From Skeletonema tropicum (Eukaryota > Bacillariophyta > Thalassiosirophyceae > Thalassiosirales > Thalassiosiraceae), in NCBI GenBank assembly GCA_037178625.1, contig CM074143.1, positions 806,001 to 870,000 of the forward strand: a stretch of DNA of 64,000 nucleotides. Reading direction: 5' to 3'. Within the stretch, counting starts at the first letter, position 1, and every line of letters starts with the position of its first letter. A program made the translations under genes and the position numbers. Positions 23,680 to 34,303 of the stretch are shown here, in pieces. Below the pieces are notes generated by a model that was given only the letters and a program-made list of their open reading frames with translations, was not told where the DNA came from and did no database searches.

Positions 23680-25461
23680 ATGCTGAGGAATGAGGAACCA
23701 ATAGCAAATAAACACAACCTGACCATCATGGAGAGAGCTATACTTAAATCATTAGCGGCACTTCTGCTATTTTCTGTGCTAGAGAATGTTATTGGCACCA
23801 TTGTCGGCCCCACTCTGATCTTTTACATCCAGTCAGTCGGCGGGTCAAACGAAGATTACGGGCTGACCACTTCTGCCGTATGCATTGGCACGACGCTGAT
23901 GACGTTCTACTTTGGAAAGTGGATCGATAGCAATGGGGGCAAGTATCAAGAACCACTTAGTTCCGCCTTCATCCTTGGTATTGTTGGATCGATCATTTAC
24001 TTCGCGGCTAGTCTCTTGCCAGTCGGATTCTGGGGAATCAATGCAATCCTAGCTGGGAGATTTATCCAGGGTATGGGTGGCGCTGGAAAGGCGCTCATCA
24101 GATCTTGGATTTCTACAGCTGTGCCACTTGAGCAACAGGTAAGTTTTTCATAATTTCTTTCTTCTCTTTTCCACACTAAACCTAGACTCATTCTGTCTGA
24201 CATAACATGGCTCTAGAAAACTGTTTTATCAATCTTAGCATTAGTTGGTATTGCTGGACAGGCACTTGGACCACTAATGAATGCTTTGGTCGCAGAAGTC
24301 AACATGTCAGTTCCAATCACCTCCAGTTACTCTATACATATCAATCCTTACAACGCTTGTGGCCTTCTTGTGGCCTTCAATGAAGTTATACTTTGGGTAA
24401 TTGTTGCCCTTTTTGTGATAGATCCTCCTTCACGGAAAGAGAAGAGACTTTCATCGGTAGCTAAAGCTGAACCTATTACTGAAGCAGGGCTAGACGAAAT
24501 TTTAACTGCAATGACGCATTTTGATATTTTCTTCCCCCTGATTCAGAGATTCGTGACAGTGATTAATATCTGTTTGTTCGGTATCAACATTCCTCCAGTG
24601 GCCGCTAGTATGTTAGATTGGACTCCAGTTAACATTTCTACGCTGACTGCAGTGACTAGCGGATTTACATTTGTTGGTATGGCTCTAACGTTGTACTTGG
24701 CAATGATTAAAACGACAGATTTCACTATGCTCGTTGTTGGAAATGGAATCTTTATGATCGCAGGAGCTATGACCTACTTTAACTGGCGCATGGATACTGC
24801 AACAGCAGTTACATTTTCAATTCCGATTATTTTGGCGAATATTTCTTTCCCTTTCACCAGCCCAGCGACTCTGTCTTCGTTTAACAAGGCTGTCTTCGAT
24901 AGACCCGAGTTAGCTGGGTCAATTGGCGTACTTCAATCGATTTACGTACAGGCTGCAACTATCGCTGGTATTGTTGGTCCGCCATTTGCTACTTCTTATG
25001 TGCTAAAAGATCCAAAGGACATGAGCTTGAGCAGTCCTCACGCGCTTACACCATGGGCTTTGTTCATTCCTATCTCATCCTTCTTTCTGATCTTAGGCCA
25101 TCTCTACGAAGAGTTTGTCTTGGGGAAGAATGAACTTGGACTTCTACCAGTTAAAGGCGAGGAAGCAGCAGAGGCAGAGGATGAGAAGGGCCCGGACGAA
25201 TCTAGCAAATTGGTGGCAGACAAGAGAAGCAAGAGCACAAGGCGATCCGTTGTGGAGATTGACGAAGTCTTCAGTCGCAAGTACGAAACTAATCGTCGCA
25301 TGTCATCTGATATATCTATCGTCAATGGTGCTAGCATCGTCAATCCGTTTGAGACTGCGACTGACGCGGAACTGATGAAAAAATTGACTCATGACAAGCA
25401 AGAGTGGGAACACCTCCTCAGACTTGATGAAGAGTTGGATAATGTGGAGATGGAGGAATAA
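23680..25461 (+). CDS. Major facilitator superfamily transporter (MFSD8-like)
   Basis: Two exons (23680-24138 and 24217-25461) join in phase 0 at GTAAGT...CTCTAG and encode 567 residues. The frame is open upstream to 23521, but the ATG at 23680 gives a short cytosolic head before the first helix, as usual. About 12 hydrophobic helices are visible. The MFS signature after helix 2 appears as FGKWIDSNGGK, and the helix-4 region has AGRFIQGMGGAGKALIRSW. A central loop of roughly 30 charged residues separates the halves. The C-terminal tail of about 130 residues is highly charged and cytosolic. The pattern resembles the MFSD8/CLN7 group, whose members are endomembrane proteins. The substrate is unknown. 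Confidence 0.75.
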
Positions 25462-26139
25462 TGTGATGCAACCGACAGCCGAGAGAAGTGTATTAGCGTT
25501 TCTTGACTAAAGTAAATGCTCTTTCTATGTCGTGTTTCTCTCTTTCCCGAGTCCAATGCCAATGCATTTTTCATCACCCGTAGCTCAAGTATTGTTGAGT
25601 GAGATGGGCATCAATCTGTGTCAGATTACATGCATGTAGATACTCTAGACACAAGAACACTTTCTAAATATCTTCTACCTCCTATCTAAACTATCAATAG
25701 GATCGATTGGGAGCAAGGTGATACTTATACTGAAGTATGTAGGATCAAACCATAGGATAGCAGGATAGAAAGTAGGAGTACAGTGAGGAATGTCGCTAAA
25801 CCGTCGCCCGTCATCGATTCCCTTTTATCTTCGTTCTATTCTCCTGTTGATGTACACAATGTTGTGTCAGCCGTGTACTTCCGCTGCTCTAGCTTCGATA
25901 CTAAGACCGGCAGCTAAGTATCTGAGCTCACGACTGAAGTTATCTTACAGCTGAGGAGGAGGAGTCGTTCCAACCCTGCACAAAAATAAGAAGCTGATCT
26001 TCAAATTTGAAAGTGTATTTCATTCGTGCGTCTCTCTCAAGTTGTTGGTTGTTGGTATTCTATCATCCAGATACGAACACCACACCCAGGACAAAATTGA
26101 GTACTCTATATATAAATAATACTCTCTACTCGTCCCGAA
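25462..26139. other. Intergenic, contains RING-gene promoter
   Basis: No coding frame is supported. The 3' UTR of the MFS gene lies at the left, and a TATA-like promoter element lies close to the right end (separate entry). Confidence 0.45.
26106..26119 (+). promoter_or_regulatory. TATA-like element upstream of RING gene
   Basis: The run ctatatataaata lies 20-34 bases before the ATG at 26140. That is close for a core TATA box unless the 5' leader is very short, so it may also be AT-rich leader sequence. Confidence 0.3.
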
Positions 26140-27843
26140 ATGGTTGAAACAGAGGAAGATCAGATCTCGTGCCCAGTGTGTTGGGTATCATCGGGTCCTT
26201 CCGAGCACAATGGCACCACTACCACCACCGCTATTGATCATCTATCATCTGCAGCCGAATCATCAGCACAAGAAGTAATTTTCGCCAAGACTCCATGCAA
26301 TCATGTCTATTGCCAAGCCTGTATCGAACGAATCCTGCTTCCAGATATAGCAACCATGGGGACATGCCCAATGTGTCGTACTGCAGTTAGTATCTTTGAT
26401 TTGAAGCATGCTGGAACGGAGGAGTCCTTATACCCATCCAACTCAGATGTGTCATCTTGGCCTATTGCAAACAATGTGTACAAACAATCTACCATTCGTA
26501 GGAGAAGGGGATTACAAAGTTTCCAAACAGAAGCGATATTTCGCAATACGTCATTTAGCTTCAATCAGGGCCACATTCCTAAATTGCAGTACTTGAACAA
26601 AGAAGATGACGGAGAAGCGTCCGATTCAGATGATGGTTTGCAATCATTTGACTTCCAACGATATCATTTTCATCCACAAAGTATGACGTTTCACGGAAGG
26701 TTGGATTTCGACACTCCAGTATCCAGCCCTTCCGATGATTCGATGTGTTATTCATATAGCAGCTTCAACTGTCTGCTACAATTCTCCGATGACGGGCAGT
26801 ATATTCGGGATGGATACATTCACTGGGGATACGAATCTACAACACCCGGTGAGTACCCCTTGGATGGCAAATGGAAAGTAGAATGGGAGGGTGGAGAAGA
26901 GGTGGAAATTTACGTGCAAAGACATTGCTTCAATTGTTTCGAAATCGATTATGAGATTACTTTTGACGAAAATCACTGTCCAAGATTTGAGTGGCCTCAG
27001 TCAACAAGAAGATTTTTTCAGCGGCAAAGTGGTGTACTTCAACAATCTACTCAACAAATACCACCTGGTTCTAGTGGTCCGAGTGTAGGAGAGACTTTAG
27101 AATGGACGACCAACCTGACTTCCTTTCCAAACATTGTGTGGAAGCGAATTAGTATGTCACTTTCACCAAAAACCGATGGGCGACGTCTGAGGATCAAACC
27201 TAATCATTTTGTGTACAGGAACGTTGATTTTGAAGCGCAACTTCCTCCATATGTTGCAACTTCCATTTGGGGGAATACTTTCTGCCAAATGTACACTGTC
27301 GGGTTGGCATCGTATCACTTTGAAGAGACTGCTGAAGCTGATGAAGCCTCTGGTATCTATCGAGCATACATATCTTATGAACATCCTCACACGAGTGTTT
27401 GGCCGGCTTTAGACAATGGAGAGAATGTTCCGGGTCGCGTTCCTTTCCGTAATATAGAATGGGATCCTGTCGAAAGAATTTTCAAGGGAGACATCTGTTG
27501 GCAAGAGGAGTATAATACTACTTGGATGGGAGAAGAACTGTGGCATTACGAGATCAAGTTTGATCCAAAATTCATGTTTATATTATCAGGGACGTGTACA
27601 CGCTCAAACTTAGACGAACCACATCAGTTTGGACAAGATCTTGTATATGTAAATGCAGCTTTGGAAAGTGTATTGGGAGGTATTCGAGAGACAGTAAGTA
27701 CGACTGGAGAATACCTTGATGTTGTGCGCAAATGGAGGCAAGATGGGGCGAGTGGCCGAACACTTGAAATGTTAGGAGAAGTTTCGATGCGTGTGCTGGA
27801 CAACAGACCCGAAAGTATGTTCGATTTCAATCTGTATAGATAG
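26140..27843 (+). CDS. RING-finger protein with long beta-rich C-terminus
   Basis: This is an intronless ORF of 567 residues. A C3HC4 RING lies at residues 11-79: C11, C14, C53, H55, C58, C61, C76 and C79, with a long 38-residue loop between the second and third ligands. This suggests a ubiquitin E3 ligase. The remaining ~450 residues are rich in aromatic and acidic residues and contain two regions of similar layout (about 185-280 and 330-490). Each has the sequence of ideas F-x-G/R-x-D/N-F ... Y-x-R/S-x-Y-I-x-W/Y ... W-x-x-E. These could be two diverged beta-sandwich repeats. I recognise no named substrate-binding domain. The substrate is unknown. Confidence 0.75.
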   Translation: MVETEEDQISCPVCWVSSGPSEHNGTTTTTAIDHLSSAAESSAQEVIFAKTPCNHVYCQACIERILLPDIATMGTCPMCRTAVSIFDLKHAGTEESLYPSNSDVSSWPIANNVYKQSTIRRRRGLQSFQTEAIFRNTSFSFNQGHIPKLQYLNKEDDGEASDSDDGLQSFDFQRYHFHPQSMTFHGRLDFDTPVSSPSDDSMCYSYSSFNCLLQFSDDGQYIRDGYIHWGYESTTPGEYPLDGKWKVEWEGGEEVEIYVQRHCFNCFEIDYEITFDENHCPRFEWPQSTRRFFQRQSGVLQQSTQQIPPGSSGPSVGETLEWTTNLTSFPNIVWKRISMSLSPKTDGRRLRIKPNHFVYRNVDFEAQLPPYVATSIWGNTFCQMYTVGLASYHFEETAEADEASGIYRAYISYEHPHTSVWPALDNGENVPGRVPFRNIEWDPVERIFKGDICWQEEYNTTWMGEELWHYEIKFDPKFMFILSGTCTRSNLDEPHQFGQDLVYVNAALESVLGGIRETVSTTGEYLDVVRKWRQDGASGRTLEMLGEVSMRVLDNRPESMFDFNLYR

Positions 27844-28112
27844 TTGCTGGGTCGGTGATAAAGATCCACTTTTTCACTACACTTTCAATTGAATTGAAGC
27901 GTACTTAGTCTTAGGTTATTTATTACGCACCAACATCTTTACTTTTTCTTGGGGGCAAGAAACTGCCCCCTCCCCGTGGAACTCTCCAAACAGCTCATCT
28001 TCGAAACCTCTTTCATGAGAGAAGATCGGCGCTTCAATTTGACAGTAGAAACAGCAACATACAGATTGTACCATTGATAATCGGTTGTATTGATTATTAC
28101 GGTCTCTCCATC

Positions 28113-29195
28113 ATGAAGTACTTCTCCATCATCGTTGCCCTCGCGGCTCCCTTCTGCAATGGCTTCACTACGCCATTGACTCCATCTGTGACTTCTCCTC
28201 GCTCCTCCACATCTCTAAATGCCATGCCTGACGGTGGAGTTGTAATCACTGGATCCGCTGGCGGTGTTGGTTTTGCTTATGCTGGCGAATTCATGGATCG
28301 TGGATATGATGTTGTAATTTGCGATGTTAAGGACTGTGCAGCTGCCGCCAAGGCACTTACTGCTCGTCACCCCAATGGAAAAGTCTTTCACACTCAATGT
28401 GACGTGAGTGATGCTGCAAGCTGTGAGAAATTGGGCAAGTTTGCTCAGGATAAGTTGGGAAAGATTGGATATTGGATCAACAACGCTGGTATCAACGGAG
28501 GAAGAAGGGCTTTGTCAGAATTGTCCATGCAACAGGTTGAAACTGTCGTGAAGGTCAATCTTTTGGGAATCTTTTATTGCACCAAAGTTGCTATGGATAT
28601 CATGGCTGAGCAAGAGGGATTTACCGGACACATCTTCAACACTGTTGGAAGTGGTGTAAAGGGAGGTGGAACCCCAGGTTATGCTACCTATGGTGCAACA
28701 AAGAGAGGTTTGCCCCAGTTGACTGCCAGTTTGGTGAAAGAAATCGATGAGGGTGTGCAAGGATATGAAAAGAAGCAGACCAAGGGAACAATCCAAGTGC
28801 ACAGCTTGAGTCCTGGAATGGTCTTTACAAAGCTCTTGTTGGATGATTCTACGCCTGGTAAGTTTATGAACCTGAATGCACAATAGAATGACTGCTTTTC
28901 TGTGTAGTTTTACTCAAGCAATTCGACACTCTTTTCTTCAACAGAACTTCGTAAATTCCCCTTCGGTGTCCTCGCCGCTCAACCTGAAGAAGTGGCAGCA
29001 GACCTCGTTCCAAAGATCTTGGCACAAAAGGACAACGGTGGAAGTGTTGAGTTTTTGACAACAGACAGAATCCTGACCAAATTCTTTGAACGTTTCATCT
29101 TGCAAAAGAAATCTGAATTCATTGACGATGATGGAAATGTGATAAAGGTACCAGGAGAACAATATGATGAAACTGGTGTTCGTGCTCTTTACTAA
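28113..29195 (+). CDS. Short-chain dehydrogenase, NYC1/NOL chlorophyll b reductase-like
   Basis: Two exons (28113-28857 and 28945-29195) join in phase 1 at GTAAGT...CAACAG, giving 331 residues. The first ~18 residues form a signal peptide ending near CNGFTTP, a weak form of the plastid entry motif. The Rossmann SDR elements are complete: TGSAGGVG (46-53), NNAG (123-126), catalytic Ser180, and Y193/K197 in YGATK. The C-terminal part (KFPFGVLAAQPEEVAADLVP, then ILTKFFERFILQKKSEF) resembles plant NOL/NYC1, the reductases that start chlorophyll b breakdown. Diatoms have no chlorophyll b, so another substrate or a changed role is likely. The gene is tail-to-tail with the DUF445 gene, 58 bases apart. 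Confidence 0.82.
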
Positions 29196-29253
29196 AATAT
29201 TAATATACATATGACAAAAATTGTATGAAAATGCATGCCGCGTCTGATCATCC

Positions 29254-30849
29254 CTATTTACCACTATACATTGCTACCACCTGGATGGTACCAGCGACTA
29301 GACCAAGAAGTCCTCCAACTATGATCAACAGTATTTCGTCTTCCTCGAACGCTGGGTGTCTGTTTAACGAGTCAAATGTGAGATTAAACGAGTTGAACAG
29401 GAAAATAAATAAACAAAAGAAGCAACTATCGCACTTACAAAACTCCTTCGAACTCTGGATACGATAGCTTTTGCATACGCTCCCGAATAGTATTTTCCAT
29501 ATCTAATGCTTCCGTCGTATATTCATAAGAGTGTGGCATGACAGAGGGAATTTTCTCCGCAATCTTTGTTGCAATCTCTTCCTTCATTTCTGTATATTGT
29601 TGACTTCCCATGGCAGCAATAGTGAGTGGTTTCATTCCCCCCACCAATTTTTCTGTAAATACAATCGAATGTGCTCGAAGCATGGCAAAGAAATTTTTCG
29701 ACTTTGGACCAGTTAGCATTTCCTCCCAAATGGCTTTTGTGTGTAGAATCTCTACGCAGTTGACACGAGCAAATGTTTCGGATACCTCATTCTGCCGCTT
29801 GAGGAAAATTCCATGTATAGTCAAACACCCAACTTTGACAGGATTCAACGGCCGGAAGATCACCTTCAAAGCTAGCCAATTCGTAGCCCATCCAACACAA
29901 AAGCCAAAAAAGGGCAGCACCCAAACCGCATCATAGACAAAGAATACTCCCATCTGTATCAGCCCAAACAAAAATCCAAAATAGAATCCACTCCGCCTTA
30001 TAAATGTAAACTCCTTATCCCCACACTCCTGAAAAATCTTATTGACCAATCGCTTCTCACGTACACACGCTGCCACAGTCATTGTTTTAATATCCAACAC
30101 ATCATCTATATGTTCCTTCACATCTTCCATAAATGTTGTTAAGAATGTTTCACTCTCAATATTCATTACTACCACGATCTCATCCTTGACTCGTTTGGGT
30201 AGCATCGTCCAAACATTTGGCATGTATTTCATGGCAACCTCTTCGACAATTGAATCCAGCATAAGTAGGATTGGATCCTCCATTACCTCACTGAACCGTT
30301 TGGGATCTAATCGATCAAATATCTCTTTCAAGTTTAATAATTTGGTTGTCATCAAGTCAAAGCATATGGAAGCCATTTTTTCACATTTTGTGGGTATGAT
30401 TCCCCTGTGTGGAGGAGCAAAGAGTGCATATTGTGAGTATATGATTGGAGAGAAGCGAGAACTTCAAAGAGTGCAATGATACACTTACTGCCATCCGAAA
30501 AGGCCCCATGGCTGGCCCTTGATACGAAATAGTTCAATGCCGAAGAATTCGAGTGGGCGGAATGTCATTTCTAGGGCGAGGACGTTGGTTAGGTAGCCTA
30601 CTAAACCGGCACTATTTCGTGTGCATTGATGACATGAGATGGATAAGAGAAGGTAGGTTAGTATGGTTTACGAAAGAATTGATGATTTATGTTTTAGATG
30701 TAATTCGTATAGAAGGGCAGTTCATGCCCACCGATGCGACGATAATGATGTATGTGTCGATTGCAAAAATGCAGCCACAACTTTGACACTTACATGACAG
30801 GCTGTATCAAGTAGTACCACAGCGGGTAGTTTCCTACACCGTATCCCAT
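29254..30849 (-). CDS. DUF445 family membrane protein
   Basis: I join four exons (complement 30849-30794, 30611-30489, 30404-29439 and 29359-29254) into 416 residues. All junctions are GT-AG and keep frame (phase 2 at each). The product begins with a hydrophobic segment running into AGLVGYLTNVLALEMTFRPLEFFG, the conserved opening of DUF445 proteins. An internal repeat of that motif follows (VGWATNWLALKVIFRPLNPV), separated by a mostly helical region. A final hydrophobic helix (ILLIIVGGLLGLVAGTIQVV) comes after HPAFEEDE. DUF445 has no established biochemical function that I know. The start at 30849 is the least certain point: the frame is open a little further up, and an extra leader exon is possible. 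Confidence 0.75.
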
Positions 30850-31302
30850 CGTGTCTGCATACAAAGTTAATAGCTCTATCTGAGTTCAAAATAATTAAGC
30901 GAACTCAAAATCACGAGGTTGTTGATCTACGAACCTCTACGAAGGTTGCTGTTGTCATTGTCTCGGGGTCAATGAGGTTGAGGTTATTGCTGCGCAGCGG
31001 TGTGATAAGCTTCAAGCTGTTTCTCGTGGATGCGATAGAAAGGAACGTTAAGACATTTACTTTCACTCCTTTTTCACACGGCTGATCGATCCCTGATCCG
31101 ACATCTTTCGCCAGCGCGCTCTCCCTCACACGATTGTTTTGTTGGCATTGGAGAGATACTCCTAACAAATAATTGATCCGTCGTCGACGTTGCCGCGGTA
31201 AGTAGCAGGTTGTGTTGCTCGTACGCTGGCCGCCACAACAACTGACTGCAAGCAGAGGTCATCACGCTGATAAGAACTACACGCCAAAACCACAAGATAC
31301 AG
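30850..31302. promoter_or_regulatory. Divergent promoter region, DUF445 and CAX genes
   Basis: This 453 bp gap lies between two genes that point away from each other. A minus-strand ATG with eight plausible codons (about 30957) could be a leader exon of the DUF445 gene, but its donor site is weak and I did not include it. Confidence 0.4.
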
Positions 31303-32881
31303 ATGTCACGCGGCGTCGATTTCGAGCTAACATCCAGTGACGCCGAGGAAGGCAAAAACCTTACCACCACTCCTCCAGCTAGAATGGAAGGCCCAAATAA
31401 TCGAGACGGCTCTGCACGCTCCATACACACTGCTCCAGCATCAACATCTGATTTTGGAATCATCAACAAGGCATCGGCATGGCGTAAGATTCGTCATGGA
31501 CGAAAGTTATCCATTCTAAATCGTCGGGGTTGGAGTAATTACGATCGTAACAGTTATCGTCATTTTCGACGTGATGAAAGCCACGTTACCACTGATTCGT
31601 CTAGCGCTACGGAGGAAACTGGATTATTACAAAACAAGAGTACGGAGAGTGGAGAGTCAATGAAAGAGAGTACAACATCGTCATCGTGGGAGGGACTTGT
31701 AGAAATGTTCACTGAGAACAAAATCAACTATCTATTTGTCTTCATCCCATTTGCGGTTTGGTCTCACAAGGCGCATTGGTCGGATGGGTCAATTTTCATC
31801 TTGAATTTCTTGGCCATGGTCCCTCTGGCATCCATGTTGGGTGTTTTTACAGAAGAGTTGGCGGCACATACGAATGCTGTTATTGGTGGGCTTATCAATG
31901 CTACGTTTGGTAATGCAGTTGAACTAGTTGTGGCGATACAAGCATTGCTTGCTGGAGACTTTCGAGTCGTACAAGCAAGTTTGATTGGATCGGTCTTTTC
32001 CAATCTGTTACTAGTTTTGGGAATGTGCTTCCTGTTTGGTGGGATACAATTCAAAGAACAGGAATTCATTGCACAAGGTGTTGTAGCAAGTATTTCATTG
32101 TTGGGGTTCAGTGGTGTGGCGTTGTTACTGCCAGAATTTTTCGGTGGTGTGGGTGAAGACTCGGAGGATACAGTGACTATATCGAGATTGGCTGCATTAC
32201 TTCTTATTATCATGTACGGGCTGTTGCTTTGGTTTCAATTGAAAACACATGTGCATTTGTTCCAAGGCGATGATGATGAGCTGGCATTGATTCCATTCAG
32301 TTGGGCATTGACTGGTCTTGTTTTGATTACTGCAATTGTGACAATCCTGTCAGAGTTTCTCGTTGCCTCAATTGATGGATTCTGCGAGGAGTTTAATTTG
32401 GGAAGGTCGTTTGTGGGGTTGATTATTCTACCAGTAGTTGGTAATGCTGTGGAACATATATCAGCAGTGTCTGTGGCGATGAAGAATAAAATGGATTTGG
32501 CACTTGGCGGTAAGTTACTTTATCACAAAGCAAAATGGCTCGGTTTTATGTCCAGCTTGTTCTTGCGTAACCACACGTGTTGCCGTTGTCTAACTCTTTC
32601 GTTTGTGCATGCATAAATAATGTGACACGACAGTTGCATTGGGGTCATCTGTGCAAATAGCTTTATTTGTATTGCCTGTAACAATCGTGGTAGGATGGTT
32701 CACTGGGAGAGAAATGACAATGAAATTCCCTCAGTTTGAAGTTGCTCTTTATTTGATGTCTGTGATCATTGTGTCAATGTGTCTTTCAAATGCTCGCAGT
32801 AATTGGCTGGAGGGCAGTCTTCTTGTTTCACTCTATGCTTTGATTGCAGTTGGTATCTATTTCGAAAAGGATTTAGAGTAG
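31303..32881 (+). CDS. Cation/H+ exchanger, CAX (Ca2+/H+ antiporter) family
   Basis: Two exons (31303-32509 and 32634-32881) join in phase 1 at GTAAGT...CGACAG, giving 484 residues. About 130 residues of polar, Ser- and Arg-rich N-terminus precede the first helix and may act as a regulatory region. The membrane part has the two inverted alpha repeats of CAX proteins: the first carries INATFGNAVELVVAIQAL, the second ILPVVGNAVEHISAV. The Glu of each GNA-x-E motif is the ion-binding residue in the family. An acidic loop (QGDDDELALI) lies between the halves. Eleven or so helices are visible. It should export Ca2+ or other divalent cations into vacuoles. The gene ends 51 bases from the end of the opposing MAPR-like gene. 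Confidence 0.9.
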
Positions 32882-32932
32882 AGGGAAGTGTCCAAATTAC
32901 ATATTGACATTATTGTGATGTAATTGTGCTGT

Positions 32933-33568
32933 TTACATCTCTGTTGATTTTGGGTCATAACCACTTAAATTTCCAACATATTGATACTTGTTCTTTATCG
33001 TCCAATACCATACTTCTAAGTTGGCACGTTCGGCAATATTGAGCTCAATGTTTCTTTCCTCTTCTGTCTCTTCTTCCAATCTATTCTTTGCCAGAAACCT
33101 TGTAGCGTCACGACCCGCCATGATATGATATTCAGCATCAGGTCCATAAAAGTTCCTCCCTTTCCATACATTGAAGACATCTCCCTTGACCGCTAATAAT
33201 ATCGGACCTGATGGATCATTCTCTCCATTATATGCGCTTAGTTCTTCTTCCAGCCATTCGTCTTTTGGTTGAATAAATGCAAGACTCTCACGTTCTCGCT
33301 GAAGCGCTTCATATTCTGCATATTTTGCTTTGTCTTCTCTATCTTTTGCACCACCTACCCACCATGCTGCTGTGGCACCGGTAGCAACAAATATGCCACC
33401 GATGACGCTTGGCTCAACGCTGATGGCTGATTTCCGTCTATGATTGTTATTTATGGAATTGGGGGCAACGAAAGCTGATGACGATTTTATTCTGGCGCAT
33501 AGTAATAGCAGCAGCGCCGAAAAGAGATGATTGGGAAGAGGTTGTCGTTGCATCTCTATATTATACAT
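32933..33568 (-). CDS. Plastid-targeted MAPR/cytochrome b5-like heme-binding protein
   Basis: This intronless gene encodes 211 residues from the ATG at 33568. An ATG at 33553 is almost equally good. The frame is open further upstream into low-complexity sequence. A hydrophobic signal (LFSALLLLLC) leads into S-S-A-F-V-A-P at about residues 30-36, a clear plastid entry motif. A hydrophobic anchor (GGIFVATGATAAWWVG) follows. The C-terminal domain has the MAPR/cytochrome b5-like pattern: ELSAYNGEND, ILLAVKGDVFNVWKGRNFYGPDAEYHIMAGRDATRFLA. Family members bind heme through Tyr or related residues and often assist P450 or sterol enzymes. A helper role for plastid oxidases is inference only. Confidence 0.78.
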   Translation of the reverse strand: MYNIEMQRQPLPNHLFSALLLLLCARIKSSSAFVAPNSINNNHRRKSAISVEPSVIGGIFVATGATAAWWVGGAKDREDKAKYAEYEALQRERESLAFIQPKDEWLEEELSAYNGENDPSGPILLAVKGDVFNVWKGRNFYGPDAEYHIMAGRDATRFLAKNRLEEETEEERNIELNIAERANLEVWYWTIKNKYQYVGNLSGYDPKSTEM

Positions 33569-33691
33569 AGAGAGAGTGTGTGTGTGTGGTGGTGGAAATG
33601 AGGGAAGGCGCGATCGAGGCGGTGTTCTGATCTGATCTGTAACGATACGCCATAAGAGAGGTTCCACTGGTACAAAATTCACGTAGAAACT

Positions 33692-34295
33692 TAGCGTAAT
33701 GGAATTTCACCATTTTTGGAGGGGGTTGAAAATTGCAGGTTGAAATTTCAGAAATTTCAGAAATTTCAAGGGATTAAATTTCACTCTAGCTTATCCTGAG
33801 ATAGTCGTAATACTTTGCACTCTGCAGTCAACACATCACTCTAAGAGAGACTGTCAGCAAGCTTCTTTCCAAGCATCTTCTTCGCATCCATGATATGACG
33901 GAGGTTTTCCTTCCCTCGAAGAAGTGCAACACCAGTTGGATCCTTCATCCTATTCCTATCCTTCACAAGAATGCTGTTCTTCAGAGGTTTGGCCCTACGC
34001 TCACAATCGATGTAATACTGCATTGTTAGTCGCCAGCATTTTGGTGAAGAGTTACTCTCCGCTGAGTTGACAAACTCATCATCTGGATGGTGCGTGGTGT
34101 TCTTTGGGGTTTGGTGGTTGGTGGAATGAAGGGTCTTAGGTTATTTTTGTGCTACGTGTTGGTTCAGTACCATCCGTTCGCGCCAGAATTTTTGTGAAAT
34201 TTCATTGTTGGCCAAAATTGGTGCAACTTTCACCCTGTAAATTTCACGAAAGTTGCAGTAGTGAAATTTCACCCTTTTGAAATTCCATTACGCTA
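33692..34295. mobile_element. MITE-like element with 18 bp TIRs and 8 bp target duplication
   Basis: The ends are perfect 18 bp inverted repeats, tagcgtaatggaatttca at 33692-33709 and its complement at 34278-34295. The 8-mer tagaaact flanks both sides exactly (33684-33691 and 34296-34303). The subterminal parts repeat the palindromic word tgaaatttca, three overlapping copies on the left and several on the right, as expected of transposase-binding sites. The element is 604 bp and contains one 60-codon minus-strand ORF (33841-34023) of no recognised type, so it is non-autonomous. An 8 bp duplication fits hAT, P or related families, but I did not find a hAT-like end consensus. Confidence 0.9.
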
Positions 34296-34303
34296 TAGAA
34301 ACT

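Noticed and set aside
30911..31168. Leader exon of the DUF445 gene (start with MTTATFVE)
   Set aside because: Its donor would be GTTCGT and the following frame does not connect cleanly to the exon starting at 30849; kept only as a note.
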